The translations under genes were made by a program, and so were the position numbers. Under the pieces are notes generated by a model. That model made no database searches and had not been told where the DNA came from. It worked only from the letters and a program-made list of their open reading frames with translations. Shown one piece after another: positions 48,259 to 60,000 of a DNA stretch of 64,000 nucleotides. The stretch's first letter is position 1; each line of letters begins with the position of its first letter. The stretch comes from Diploscapter coronatus (taxonomy: Eukaryota > Nematoda > Chromadorea > Rhabditida > Rhabditidae): contig OZ038422.1 in the NCBI GenBank assembly GCA_964036155.1, forward strand, positions 26,869,201-26,933,200, in the 5' to 3' direction.

Positions 48259-48768
48259 TAAATTACTGGGCAAACGATATTTATTATTCAAATGTAAAAT
48301 AAAATACATTAAGTAATATGGAAAATTATGAAATTGAACATTATAGAATCAAATTTAGAGCTACATTCCGGACCAAAACACAAGCTCTTTCACTCGATTA
48401 CAAAATCGGGATCGCTCCTAAAAATGGTAAAAATAAGCTCAAACTTGATATTGTCAGATGCCTGCCGAACGAGAAGAAGACTGAGACTATTTGATTGATC
48501 TTATTTCTGCCATTTTCCCTACTGATAGCGCATGAAACTGGGAGTGGCGGTTGTCTTTCACTCCATCTAGGATATTCTTTTTTTTTTTACAAACACTCAA
48601 AATAAATAAGATCCTTCCATTTTTCATACGCCATTTCTAATTACCTCTTTATTCTGTGCTTTCGATCAAGTTTTTCTCTGCATTATTTTGTAGATTATTA
48701 GATTATATGTCCATCAATATCACTGACTTTTCAATAAATACAAATCAAGCTTGTATCGTATCACAGTA

Positions 48769-49614
48769 AATGTAATAAATGAATAAATATAAAAGAGAGT
48801 AGAAAACAGAAAAATGAATAGATTTGATGATCGAATTATAACAGTTGTATCGACTAAGAAACTAGACACTAGACGAAGGCTTGATGAATTGTTTGTCAGC
48901 ATTCCAGACTTGGGACTTTTTAAAATTTGGCCACCGCACCGCAGTTGCGGTGGAAAAGTCCCAAGTCTGATTAGGACTGATCGTCCAAGGCGAATGGGAA
49001 AGATGTCAACTAAATGAGCAGTCCGATAGGCGGCACTGGCGGGAAAAGGCGAGAGTGGAAAGAAAGGTGAGAGATTAGAGAAAGAGAGTGAATTGAATAG
49101 TGAGAGCTTAACAAAAATGAAACTTTCAAGTCGAAATTTCTGACTTTAGGCATTTTGAGTGAAAATTCTGAACGAGCAGAATTCATTGTTATTGTGTCTG
49201 GTAGGATCATGTTCGAGCAAGTTCAAAATAATCACTTTCTCAGAAAATCAGGTGCAAATTGATTAAATAAATTAAGCAAATTTTGACGTATCAGACAGGA
49301 CATTTTAAAATTCAAGAAAAGTCGAATTTCTCGAGAACCCAACCACCTACCTGATCGATTATGATTGATAAAATTTTGGAAGAAAAGACAGTTTTCAAGA
49401 ATCTTTTTAAAGTGAAAAATTCAATTTGCAAAAATCGTGCAGTAGCCGATATCAATGCAGCATTCGTGAATCGCGAAGCCGTGAATGCACTGATCCACGT
49501 CAGCACATTTTTGCAAATCTAATTTTTATAGGAAACTCTAAAAAGTTAAAAATCGAAAAAATGCATACGAAATTTAGACAAGATTTTACATTTATTAATT
49601 TATTGCATTTGCTG
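48769..49614. other. 846-bp unique spacer between the palindrome arms
   Basis: Not repeated in either arm. No gene recognised. Contains a perfect-stem hairpin at 48904-48969 (CAGACTTGGGACTTTT / AAAAGTCCCAAGTCTG) with a CCGCACCGCAG loop. Confidence 0.7.
48904..48969. repeat. 66-bp hairpin in palindrome spacer
   Basis: A 16-bp exact stem CAGACTTGGGACTTTT closes a loop containing a second small palindrome CCACCGCA...TGCGGTGG. Confidence 0.8.
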
Positions 49615-50342
49615 TGATATGATACAAGCTAGATTTGTATTTATTGAAAAAGCCAGTGAGTGATATTGATGGACATATAATCTAATAATCTACAAAATAA
49701 TGCAGAGAAAAACTTGATCGAAAGCACAGAATAAAGAGGTAATTGGGAATGGCATATGGAAAATGGAAGGATCTTATTTCTTTCGAGTATTTGGAAAAAA
49801 GAATATCCTAGATGGAATGAAATACAACCACCACTCCCAGTTTCATGCGCTATCAGTAGGGAAAATGGCAGAAATAAGATCAATCAAATAGTCTCAGTCT
49901 TCTTCTTGTTCGGCAGGCATCTGACAATATCAAGTTTGAAGTTATTTTCGCCATATTCAGAATTGATCCCGATGTTGTAATCGAGTGAAAGAGCTTGTGT
50001 TTTGGTCCGGAATGTAGCTCTAAATTTGATTCTATAATGTTCAATTTCAAAATTTCCATATTATTTAATATATTTTAGTTTACATGTGAATAGTAAATAC
50101 TGTTTGTCCAGTGATTTAGTCAGACCTAGGGAGGACGTTCGTCAGAATGTCTGTGCGACCTACCCCCTATATTTTTTCATCTCACGAAGATACTCTCTAG
50201 GTCTGGATCTAGTAAACGAAGGGCTAAGAACGAACATCGATTTACAGTACTTCCGTTATTTTGGGTTGCGTGAATAAAAACAGGATAAGGGAGTTGCCGT
50301 TTCATTTGGTATTTGGTACTGGTTAAATTGGTAAAGTGTAAA

Positions 50343-53300
50343 TTACATGTTATCAAGTGGAGATAATTTGAATTTTCGTCTCGGCAATTTCGATAAAATT
50401 CTCATAAGCAATTGCCAACATTCGTGTTTGTTTAGAATTTCATCATTGTATATACTAAAGCTCCAGTGCCAGATTTTCTTATCCTGTTCAATCATAGTCT
50501 GAAATTTTAAATAATAAATTTCATATTCAGAGATCAAATTTTTATTTTGGTTTATTCTGCTATGTGCATGCTGCTTAAAAGTAATACATCTTTAAATTAT
50601 GCATTAGTATGTATTACATTTCATATATAACTAGGTAATTATGCACTAATTTATGGGGTTTATGTATATGGCTGATGCGAGAATAAATGGTTATTGAACT
50701 CGCCGCACGATCTCTTTTGCAAACCACTTTTTCTCTTCTACAGCTTGCATCTCTCATCTATCATTCTATCTCCTCTTGAAGATGCATGGTAGAAAAGAAG
50801 GGAACGTCCACTTTCCCATGCACATGACCAATAACCTAATTTTGTTATATTCGCGTCAATAAGGGCACGTTCATACTTTTGGTCACGTGAGCTGTCAGCA
50901 GCGTGAGCATAAGTATGAACGCGCCCTAATAAAACAAATACTTACATCGATAAAACTGGCAATTGCATCCAAATTAAGTCCATTTATATTAGAAGTAATT
51001 TTTTCTTTACAAAAAAATCGTCTTGCTGATACTCGTATAATTTTCGACCAAGGAATAACGTTATAAACATTTAGTACGGTCTCCTTAAAATATGCAAGCA
51101 ACTTGGATTTATCGCGACATGACACGAAATAGTACGAGCAAAAGATTTTCTCTCCTGAGCTAACTTGATAAATAGCGACATTTCCTTGAAAAAGTAACGA
51201 CCGAAAACACCCTTACTTTTCCAAAGAAAGCGCTATTTCTTCACGTCGCTACTTATCCAAGTTGCCTTTCTCCTGATCTGCCATTCACTATTTCGTACGA
51301 AATCGTGCTTTTTCATGTCACGATAGAATCCAAATTGCACGTATGCAAATGAATCAGTTATAAGCACAATCAAAAATAGTCCTTACTGTATCTCTAAAAT
51401 TATTTAAGCACAGGATATCGAACGGTATTGCTGCACAATTGAATTCCAAGTAAAGTGAACCTAGAATATATGGGCTATTCGAAACATCGTGGCATCGGGG
51501 CATGCGAAACAGACCTAAGGAGGATGATCGTCCGACCTAAGTGCGACCTACCCCCTATATATTGTTTCAAAAATTTTGTATCTCTAATCAATCGATAATG
51601 CTAATTTTCGACGTTGCGACCTATTCTGTCATACAAAAATTTTCCTCTGCGACCTATCCCCCCAGAAATTTCTTTTCCTTTCTCCATGTTATTTCGTATG
51701 TCGCGATGCTATGATGTTTCCGAATTGCCAATCTATGCACATTATAGATGTTTTATTGATATTTAAATTTAATAGTAAATTAGTTAATATAAGCCAATTA
51801 ATCAAAATTACCTTCAGTCAGAAAAATAGGTGAGCATTCAAAGCAACTGTTTATCGAATGCTCGTCCTTAAAACGACATAATTTCGTCGTTATGCGTATA
51901 TTTTTCATTAAGATCGTTCTAGCCAGTTGATTCATAACTTCACTGTTCTTTATATCCTAAATGAGAAATGAGAGCGCATTCATACTTCTACTCACGCTGC
52001 ACACGTGCTCACGTGAGCCGTGAGCAGCATGAGCAGAAGTATGAACACGCCCTAGCAACTTCATTTTCCCTGATTTCGTCTTGGAGGACTAAGACGAAAT
52101 GTCAGGGTAAAACGAACGCTGCCATTGAAATAATACGGTATATTAGTAGTCTATAGTCAGACGAGCAGAGTAAGCAAGAAAAGAGAGTTAATACACAGTC
52201 GAGACGCAGGGGAAAGAAACAGACACCGGAACTTCCGGCCCATCTCTGGTTTACAGTATATACCTGAATAACTTACAATTTTAAAAGAGAGAACTATAGA
52301 ATTTTGAAACATCGAGCCAAATAAGTCCATGACCCACTTGCGGAAATAACGCCGATTTCCACAATAGTATTGTCGCCTCCATTTAAATTTCCTAGCAGTT
52401 AGTTTAGCTCGATTGTCCGGTACTATATTTCTATGCTTCGATATATCTGTAATACTCTCCATTATTTCCGGAATTAGGCTTGCAATTGAGAGACCCCGAG
52501 GTCACTCCCTCTTTTTTTTCATCGTCGTCTGCGTCTTCTCTATCGATTCGCGTGAAGAGATTGCAGAAGACAATGGAAAAAGGGGCGTAGTCGGAGGGTA
52601 TCTCCGTAGCAAGCATAATTTCGGGACAAAAGCAGAGTATGTGCTCTTACATTTACTAAAAGCATTATAAAAATTGTCTGATTCTTTCTCCGGAAGCGTA
52701 TCAGCCACATCAACATTTGTATATTTGCCCAGAATGCTCTCTGCCGGTTTTCTAAAATCAAGAAATTAAGACATACGAATTAGTAATGGGTTAGGGTTAG
52801 AGCAAGGTTTCTTCAATATTATTTCGCATGCCTTAATGCCTTGTATGTCATGCATTTTCCAAATTGTCGCATTTGGTGATATTTCACGAAAAATCACATA
52901 CAAATCTTATACATGGTAGTGATCAATAATATCAGAAGGGTCGGAATTCCGGCCTCCATTCCATGAAAATGTCTGGGTCCGTATTAATTCAGTTCGCGCG
53001 AACTTATGAGAGAATTACATAAGTGAGAAAATTTAGTTGAACTGAGCTGCGAATTAGTACGAGCCCTGATCTCTAACCTTTTGCAAGTGAATAAAAGGTC
53101 AATACTATGGCGTAAAGCATCGAAAGAATTATCCTTGTATATAGTAACCTCCATTCCACCACCGAGATAATGATTGGACTAAAATATTGAATATTTTATT
53201 GTTTATTGAAGCAAGAATAACTATTGAACCCGTCACACCGTCTTTTTAGCAAATTTATTTATATTAACCTCTTCTACAACTTGCATCTCTCGTCTATTCT

Positions 53301-53759
53301 TCTCTCTCTCATCTAAAGGTGCATGATTGCAAAGAAGGGAACGCCCGCTTTTCCATATGCTAAGTGCAATAAGCAGTGATATTCGAGTCATAAATAACTT
53401 ACTACCTTTATTTCTGAAATTAGGCTTGCTACGAAAATACTCCCAACTACGCCCCTTTTTCCATTGTCGTCTGCGATCTCCTCACGCGAATCAATAGAGA
53501 TCGCAGATGACGATGGGAAAAAAGGGGCGTGGCCGTGGGGCATCTCAATAGCAAGCCTAATTTCGGAAATAACGTAGTGTACCTCATCCACATAGAGTGA
53601 TAATTTCAAAGATTTGACTGCATATCCGCGTCGTAGCTTCTTGTGCTGTCTAGCGAGATCCGAGAAACGCGGGCACACTTCGAACAATGTCAGCGTGTCT
53701 GAATAGCGAACACGTGGCAAAATATGTAGACAAATGTCCGTAGGTAATTTATCGAACAT
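50343..53759 (-). CDS. F-box protein, right copy (one damaged splice acceptor)
   Basis: Exons by homology to the left copy: 53583-53759, 53078-53178, 52651-52751, 52277-52446, 51812-51956, 51387-51430, 50946-51134 and 50343-50498; 360 aa with frame open throughout. The F-box is intact (LPTDICLHILPRVRYSDTLT). It differs from the left copy by substitutions (e.g. C-terminus RKFKLSPLDNM instead of ERKFELFPIEKK) and two added codons in exon 2. The acceptor of exon 7 is changed: where the left copy has CTTGTCAG, this copy has CTTTTGCTCG, with no AG. An in-frame AG (GGAGAG) 15 nt upstream could replace it, adding five residues. The preserved reading frame suggests selection or recent origin, and the splice change makes function doubtful. 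It is transcribed towards the left copy (tail to tail). Confidence 0.72.
53410..53569. mobile_element. 160-bp hairpin element present only in right arm
   Basis: TTTCTGAAATTAGGCTTGC pairs with GCAAGCCTAATTTCGGAAA. Inner stem ACGCCCCTTTTTCC / GGGAAAAAAGGGGCGT. Related copies occur in both arms at about 45745-45916 and 52455-52630. Confidence 0.75.
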
Positions 53760-54666
53760 CGCCTAAATATTTCAAAGACTGGTCGGAATTATGCAAAATT
53801 AATCAACAATTCTCATTCTCCATCTTGACACTTCACATATCCTTATCATGTCCTTATCTAACTTTGGTGAAAAAATCGGAAAATTCTCAGGACCACTAGC
53901 TGATATAAGGATAATCGGCGAGATATAAAAGGAACCAATAGGAGAGTGCAGAGAAAAATAACGCCATTGGCAGGAAAAGAGAGGGAGAACGAGAGGCATA
54001 ATGTTCGTGTTTCAATTTTAAAAAATAATTTCTTGAATGTTTTTCTTCGGAACTGGATGCAGGGCCCAATGACCTGTCCATCCATGAGTAAACCAGCACG
54101 ATGGGGTCAGTTTTGAAAAATAGCTGGCTATCCCTAATTGTAAGTTAAAATTTGCAGTCATTTGGAAATGAACGAGAGAAATCCAGAAATTAACAGAAAA
54201 TAGGTCGTGTCTATTATCAAAATGAAATTTTTAACGAAGAAACATAAAGATAAACGCGAAACAAAACGAGAACGAGTATGCCAGCGAAAATGAGTTTCCG
54301 ATTTCAGTTAATATATTCTAAAATAGACCAATTTATATTATAAATTATGTATAATAGTTAATATAAGATAGTTCGAGTTAATGGGGTTTTTGGAGTTAGA
54401 GAAACAGATTTTATGGCATTCAGTTCTCGAAAATATAAGAAGTGGAGAGCTAGGGAAAATCGAGAGTGAGGTCACAATCAATAATGGATAAAGATGCCGA
54501 GAAAGTACGTCATCTCTCCATTGTATTATTCGAGAGAAAGACTGAAAAAGCCAAAGCATCATTTGCTCTGATGTGTGGATTTGAAATCTAATTTTTCTGC
54601 AACAAAATAGTTTTTTTTTCAAAAATCTTCAATTCAGATTTTGACGTTCCAAAATCAGATTCCTAG

Positions 54667-54792
54667 GGCAATTACGAAAAGACACCACGTCACCACGTCT
54701 TTAGACACAAGAGGGAAAAGAAAAAAGTAGGGGGCGGGGCTGTTTTCTTCGTAAAAAAACGTGGTGACGTGGTATCTTTTCGTAATTGCCTA
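54667..54792. mobile_element. 126-bp hairpin MITE abutting the palindrome
   Basis: GGCAATTACGAAAAGACACC and GGTATCTTTTCGTAATTGCC, then ACGTCACCACGT / ACGTGGTGACGT, form an almost perfect stem. It begins exactly where the right arm ends. Confidence 0.8.
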
Positions 54793-54962
54793 AAATTATA
54801 TATAAGAGTTAATGAATTTTTTCCTATTTCGTTTTTCAAAGTTAGCATACAGAAGTTAGATGAAACGATAACCTTCAAGGATGCGCGGAGAAGTTATTTC
54901 TACCGTTGGATTGGCCGGATCGCGACTTCTCTTCGGAATCGAAGCCAAACGACAAAAAAACG

Positions 54963-56725
54963 ATGTTTTCGAATGAAAACGAAGGCGAAGGAGACGAATC
55001 AGTGAACATAGCGAAGACTGGCAGCAATGCAGCGAATGGAGATGCGACTGCAGTCGATGGGAATGTCAGGTCTGTCAGAATGCAGCACAAAAAAGAATGG
55101 CAGTGCTCTTCCTGCAGATACTTGGACGAATTGATGCGAGACATGCGGATTCTGACGACTCGAATGGGAGCCTCGCAGCCGGCCTGCAATCTGGCGTCTG
55201 CATTCGGAGGAGGCAGCTCGACATTCGCCACGGAACTCGTCGAGTCGCTCTCTGCCCATGCCAGCAGCACTGCCAGCAACGCACTCCAACTTCGTCATGC
55301 TCACGTAAGTGACAGATAGATTGACAACGGCAGGCAGAGATAGACAATGGCAGATACATTGTAGTTGCTGCTGTCTGCAGAAATCGACCGAGTCTGGCAG
55401 TTGGTCTATTCATCGAGTGGCAACAGGCTGTCCTCTTCTAAAGGCAACCCCATCGAATATGGCATCTCTCCCAATGTTAGTTCGCAAAGGGCTGCAGTTT
55501 GCCTAATGTGCCGATCTTCAGAGCGACTTTCCATCGAGTGGGCGCGCTCTGTTCAACCTTTCTGGCGGTTCGTCTGCAGACCCTTCGAGTCCCGCGAACA
55601 GAGAGCGAGGCCTGATTTTCCTGGGTCGCAAGTCCTCGTCCAAGACGCCCTCTCCATTGGTGTTCGACCCGATGTCTCCCACGCACGCGCAGACCCAGCA
55701 GCTGCTCTCCACTCCCAAGTCCCAGGGTCATTCCCGCGCAGCGTTCTCCCCCTCTGATGCAGGCGTCTATGGTGTCCCTCTTCCCATTGGCTCCCCCCAT
55801 CAGCAACGCTTTATCTCCCTCTCTCCTCGTCAATATTTCCCTCGCTACAACTTGGCAAACGACGGCTACTTCTACCGCAATCAGCGCGGTCTCAACGAGC
55901 GTGAGTTTGGAGTGCTCAAGAGAAGGAGTATGGAATGCGCATTCATTTCAGCGCGCGTGATCTACACGATCCAAGACAAGATCTACCTGCCCCACGAACC
56001 AGCGCATCACGGCGGCAGACGCACCAACTACATCGGCAGAATCCTCGGCCCGTGCGGAATCACTGTCAAACAACTCGAGGCGGAGACCGACTGCCTGATT
56101 CTGATTCGAGGCAAGGGAAGTGTCAAGGACCCGCACAGGGAGAATCGTCTGCGCGGCCTGCCCGGATGGGAACATCTCAACGACAGGCTGCACGTCATCG
56201 TTCGAGCCACTGACCACATCAAGGAGAGGCAAGGACGATAATGATTGTCTGTAGCCATCGATGATGGATTGTATCGAATTGCAGATGCGAGCAGAAACTG
56301 ACTGCCGCCTCGGAGAAGATTCGCTCGCTGCTCACGCCTGAACATGACGAGCACAAACGCAGACAGCTCATTCAGTTGGCCATCATCAATGGAACTTACA
56401 GGTTGGAGAACACATGCAGAGGAGAGGAGAATGGAGTGCATTCAGACAGGAGCATTTCGAGCAGAAACAGGGCAAGGAGGCGAAGACGTCGCACCGAGTT
56501 CGCAATTCGAAGAGTAGAGAGACTGATTCCAAAATGGCTGCTGAAGAATCGCAGAGAGATGACAAGGAAACTGAGGTTAGCGAACATATACAGATGAGTA
56601 AATGAACATGGAGCATTTCACAGGAGGAAGGAACTGAAGTGGAAAGAAGAAAAGAGACTGAAGAAGAAGAGAAATGCGACAATGAAGCTGATAAATCGAC
56701 TGCACAGACTGGCAAGGAGGATTGA
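54963..56725 (+). CDS. STAR-family KH domain RNA-binding protein (Quaking/GLD-1 type)
   Basis: Seven exons: 54963-55304, 55381-55475, 55524-55900, 55952-56228, 56285-56401, 56446-56575 and 56624-56725; 479 aa. The maxi-KH domain is clear: TNYIGRILGPCGITVKQLEA, ILIRGKGSVKD, GLPGWEHLNDRLHVIV, followed by the QUA2 helix (KRRQLIQLAIINGTYR). STAR proteins bind ACUAA-type RNA sites to control splicing or translation. Odd: the usual GPRG loop is GPCG; no QUA1 dimerisation motif is recognisable, the N-terminal 240 residues being Ser/Gly-rich with a CSSCRYLDELMRDMRIL segment. The C-terminus is acidic/Lys-rich (about 75 aa). The intron after exon 4 has a GC donor (GAGAG|GCAAGG). The exon 2/3 junction has two in-frame options (55475/55524 or 55479/55522). 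Start at the first ATG of the open frame. Confidence 0.87.
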
Positions 56726-57023
56726 CTGAGTGAGTGCAGAACTCCATCACTACATCGACAAAAGGGTCCATTCCCTAATTTCCCCTTCTCACCATTTGCC
56801 CACATATCACTGCCGCACAGTCAGTGACAGTCCCATTGCCCAATCCCAGTTTCATGTCCATCTACATTCTCCCTCGATTGTGTTTTATAAATGGTTGACA
56901 CACGTCCCATTCAACCCCTTTCAAATAAACAAAATGCCGAATGCATATTGTTTCATTACAACTGTGTCAACGACTTTATTGCGACTTCAACAACAAACAA
57001 ATCAACAAAATGATGAAAGAAGA
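56726..57023. terminator. convergent 3' ends of STAR gene and TRMT44
   Basis: This is 298 bp between the two stop codons. AAATAAAC at 56925-56932 is a candidate polyadenylation signal for the plus-strand gene. Nothing else seen. Confidence 0.45.
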
Positions 57024-60000
57024 TCAACAAGAGTTTGAATCCGACTTGCGATGTCCGTACATGCACTGTTCTGCAGGCAGAGGACAGCCGTCTGGATGCC
57101 ACTCGTCCATGAAACAGGGAATCGCTTTGCGTCTTTCTGCGATAGCTGCCTCGTCCTCTTTCTTTTTCTTCTTTGGATTCTTCTTCGGCTCGACAGGTCT
57201 TCTCCAATCTCTCATTCGAACTGTCCCTCCATAAACCTGCAAAGAAATGTAAGTTATATGCCTATTATATATTTAGAGGGTGTAAATGGAGTCAAATTTC
57301 TGAAGTGAATTCGACTTGACACAAAAAATAAGCAAAAGTGGAAATTCAGAAGACGTCTTTTCGACGTCATAACTCTCGATAGGGTTATCCATTTCGAAAA
57401 CGGTTAAAAGTATCAGAATCAGTAAAAATCGTGTTTTTATATGGACTCAAATTTATCGACCAGACTTCTCAATTCAAAATTCACTTGCGCTCTCTATTCT
57501 TACTTGGAATGTCTGATGTTGATTCTTCAAGAAGGTCTGCAGACCTCCATTCTGTGCCTTCATCCAGTTTCTGTCTTCCTCAGTCAGAAATTCGTTCACT
57601 TCCGCCAATGGCAATTCGATGCCTGGATTCCAATTTCTGCAAATCATCGATACAAGTCGAAATTCTTGTAGAACCAACCCATCAGTAGAAGGACTGGCTG
57701 ATTGCAACAGAACATCGAATATTTTCTTCGCGATTTCGAACTGCTTCTCTCTCGGAATATTCGAGCAGTTCCTGTTCTGAATCATCTTCTCCTTGCAGAA
57801 AAAATCTAGATAAAAAAATCGAACCGTAATTTGCTTGGGCCTAGCCACGAACTGTGTGTCTGCTGAATTGTCCTTCCTCTTCGTGAGTCGTTCGATCACT
57901 TCATTCACGTTGCAGGCCAGCCCGTTTGGAGGAACCGTTCCAACGAAGCATATCTGAAAATCTCAAGGATTTTGAGTTAAGAAATAGAAGGACATACCCT
58001 CTTTGTGCTCGGAATGCTGAGTCTGTCTTCTTCCAAATCGAAGCCCAACTCCTGTGCAATTTTGCGGACGAAGTTCAGGAATGACTCGTAAACGCTGAAA
58101 CATAAATTCTCTAAACAGACCTAGGGAGGATTTAAGTCAGGATGGCGGCTCTGCGACATATCTCTCATATTCTCTACATTTCTGTACCTCTAGCCAGAAA
58201 TATCCTAAAATTTTCGCTGTGCGTGTTGACGTCATAACGTAAATTTCTCTCTTGCAATCTACCCCTCGTATATTTTTGAGTCTGACTCAAATGCTCCTAG
58301 GTCTGTCTTCATTAAAATGAAGTCTATGCTATGCAAACATACAAACCTCATTCTTCCCTTCTGCCCCTCGGCCTTGTCCTTCGTATTGTACTTAGCATAG
58401 AATCCGAACGGGCAGCAAGGAATGACCATGAAATTGCAGTTGAGTCGCGCGGCCATGACGGGAATCCAGGGAGTGAGTTCGTCGCTGTGATTCCCAATGA
58501 GGAAGTCCACATTCGAGGGCAGACCAAATCCCTCTGCGTTCGGGTCGACTACAGATTCGCGCAAATCTGCTGATGCCATTAGGGACGACCTGCAAACAGC
58601 GTTGAACTCGAGAGAAATTGCGTGAGTCCGCTAACCAAATGTCCCTTTTCCTCACATCGAGTCCACAGCCCTTCACTCCAGATTTGTTGAGCAGATGCAC
58701 GAGCAGGCCATTGCCACAACCCAGGTCTGCAAAGAAAAACGGTCTGTTTCCCTTTGTCGACCACAATTCCTGCAAACCGATTGTCTTCTTCATGAACAAT
58801 AAAGTGCATTCTCACCAGCAGATATGAGGCAATTCCACAATCCTCGAAGACGAATTTCTGTGGATCTGTCTGCTCCGTCCACTGCTCGGCCAGCTGCCTT
58901 CCAATAGAATTTTTCATGTCTCGATACGTCCTCGCGTAATTTCGAATGTCAATCAGTCTGTTCGTTCGACACATTTTCCTGCAATTCAAACAGTAAATCC
59001 TCCTTCTCCTTGTGCATATTCACAAACCTGTCCAGATTGATCGTTCTGAACCACTTGAACAGCACAGGAAATGCATAGTCCTTCGTCCACCAATATTCTT
59101 CTGCATTCTTTGCATCGGGAATGAGAATTGCTAACTTTACACTGAAAATTTATTGTAGATTCTAACAAAAGCAGCATTTGACCTCGGGTCCGACTTTTTT
59201 AACGGGAACAGGTGGGACCTACCAAATCGAGATCACTGATTACGGATTTGCAAAGGGAACTCGTAGGGAAAATGGTTAAAAAGCATATCTACTACACTAT
59301 TTCGTCTTCGCCAATTCATCGCTTTCCCTCGCATCCGTTCCCTTCGCTTCTCTATTCAACTCTCTCGCCTTATCGCAGATCAGCAAAAGAAAAAAGTAAA
59401 GAATTCGCGAAAGTTAGTATGGCGCAGTGAAAATGTTTTATCATTTTTCTTTACGAGTTCCCCTTTTGCAAAATTCTAGTATTTTTTGGAGAAGTAAAGT
59501 AGCCTGTTCGCAGAAAATTTTGCATATTCGTAATAAGCGATCTCGATTTGGTAGACTCCACTTGCCCCCATTCAAAAAAGCCGAACCCGAGGTCAAATGT
59601 TTCCCTGTAAGGGGACCTTTCCAAAAATTCATACCAATTAGTTTCTACTTCTATGCACTGAAATTGATAGGGCAGAGCGATAACTGGAGGTTCGTTCCCA
59701 TCCAAAGTAAAGCACAGAAACACGCAGGTCAGGGCATCTATCTTCTCCAAGTACAGGTATGATTCTTCAGAGTAACGACTAGATTTAGGAGTTAATTGGT
59801 AGATTTTTCTGGACGGATTGTCATCTGAAACGGGTGAAATCAAGACTACTTTAGAAAGACGAATATTCTTGCCTGCGCCCAAGTGAATTTCTCCGCCTTC
59901 TGACTTGGCTCTGCCCAGAATGTGCTCGAATTTGTCATTGCCCTCCTCGATCTGCACAGTGCCTGTCAGTCTTCTGTTGACTGTGTGCATTTTTTCACAC

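Larger units (their letters stand above)
43970..48768. repeat. left arm of 10.7-kb inverted duplication
   Basis: From CTAGGAATCTGATTTTGGAACG (43970) to CTTGTATCGTATCACAG (48768), this sequence reappears as reverse complement in 49615-54666 with scattered substitutions and indels. Matches can be followed through promoter, exons, introns, 3' flank and embedded small hairpins. Confidence 0.93.
49615..54666. repeat. right arm of 10.7-kb inverted duplication
   Basis: Reverse complement of 43970-48768. It is about 250 bp longer, largely because of a hairpin element at 53410-53569 that the left arm has only as a roughly 40-bp half (about 45077-45113). Outer end TCCTAG at 54661-54666. Confidence 0.93.

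Noticed and set aside
48000..50300. Small open frames in the palindrome centre and flanks as genes
   Set aside because: They lack splice context, family match and conservation between the arms.
43970..54666. Palindrome as assembly artefact
   Set aside because: The arms differ by many substitutions, indels and a whole hairpin element, so they are not one sequence read twice; long reads would still be the proof.
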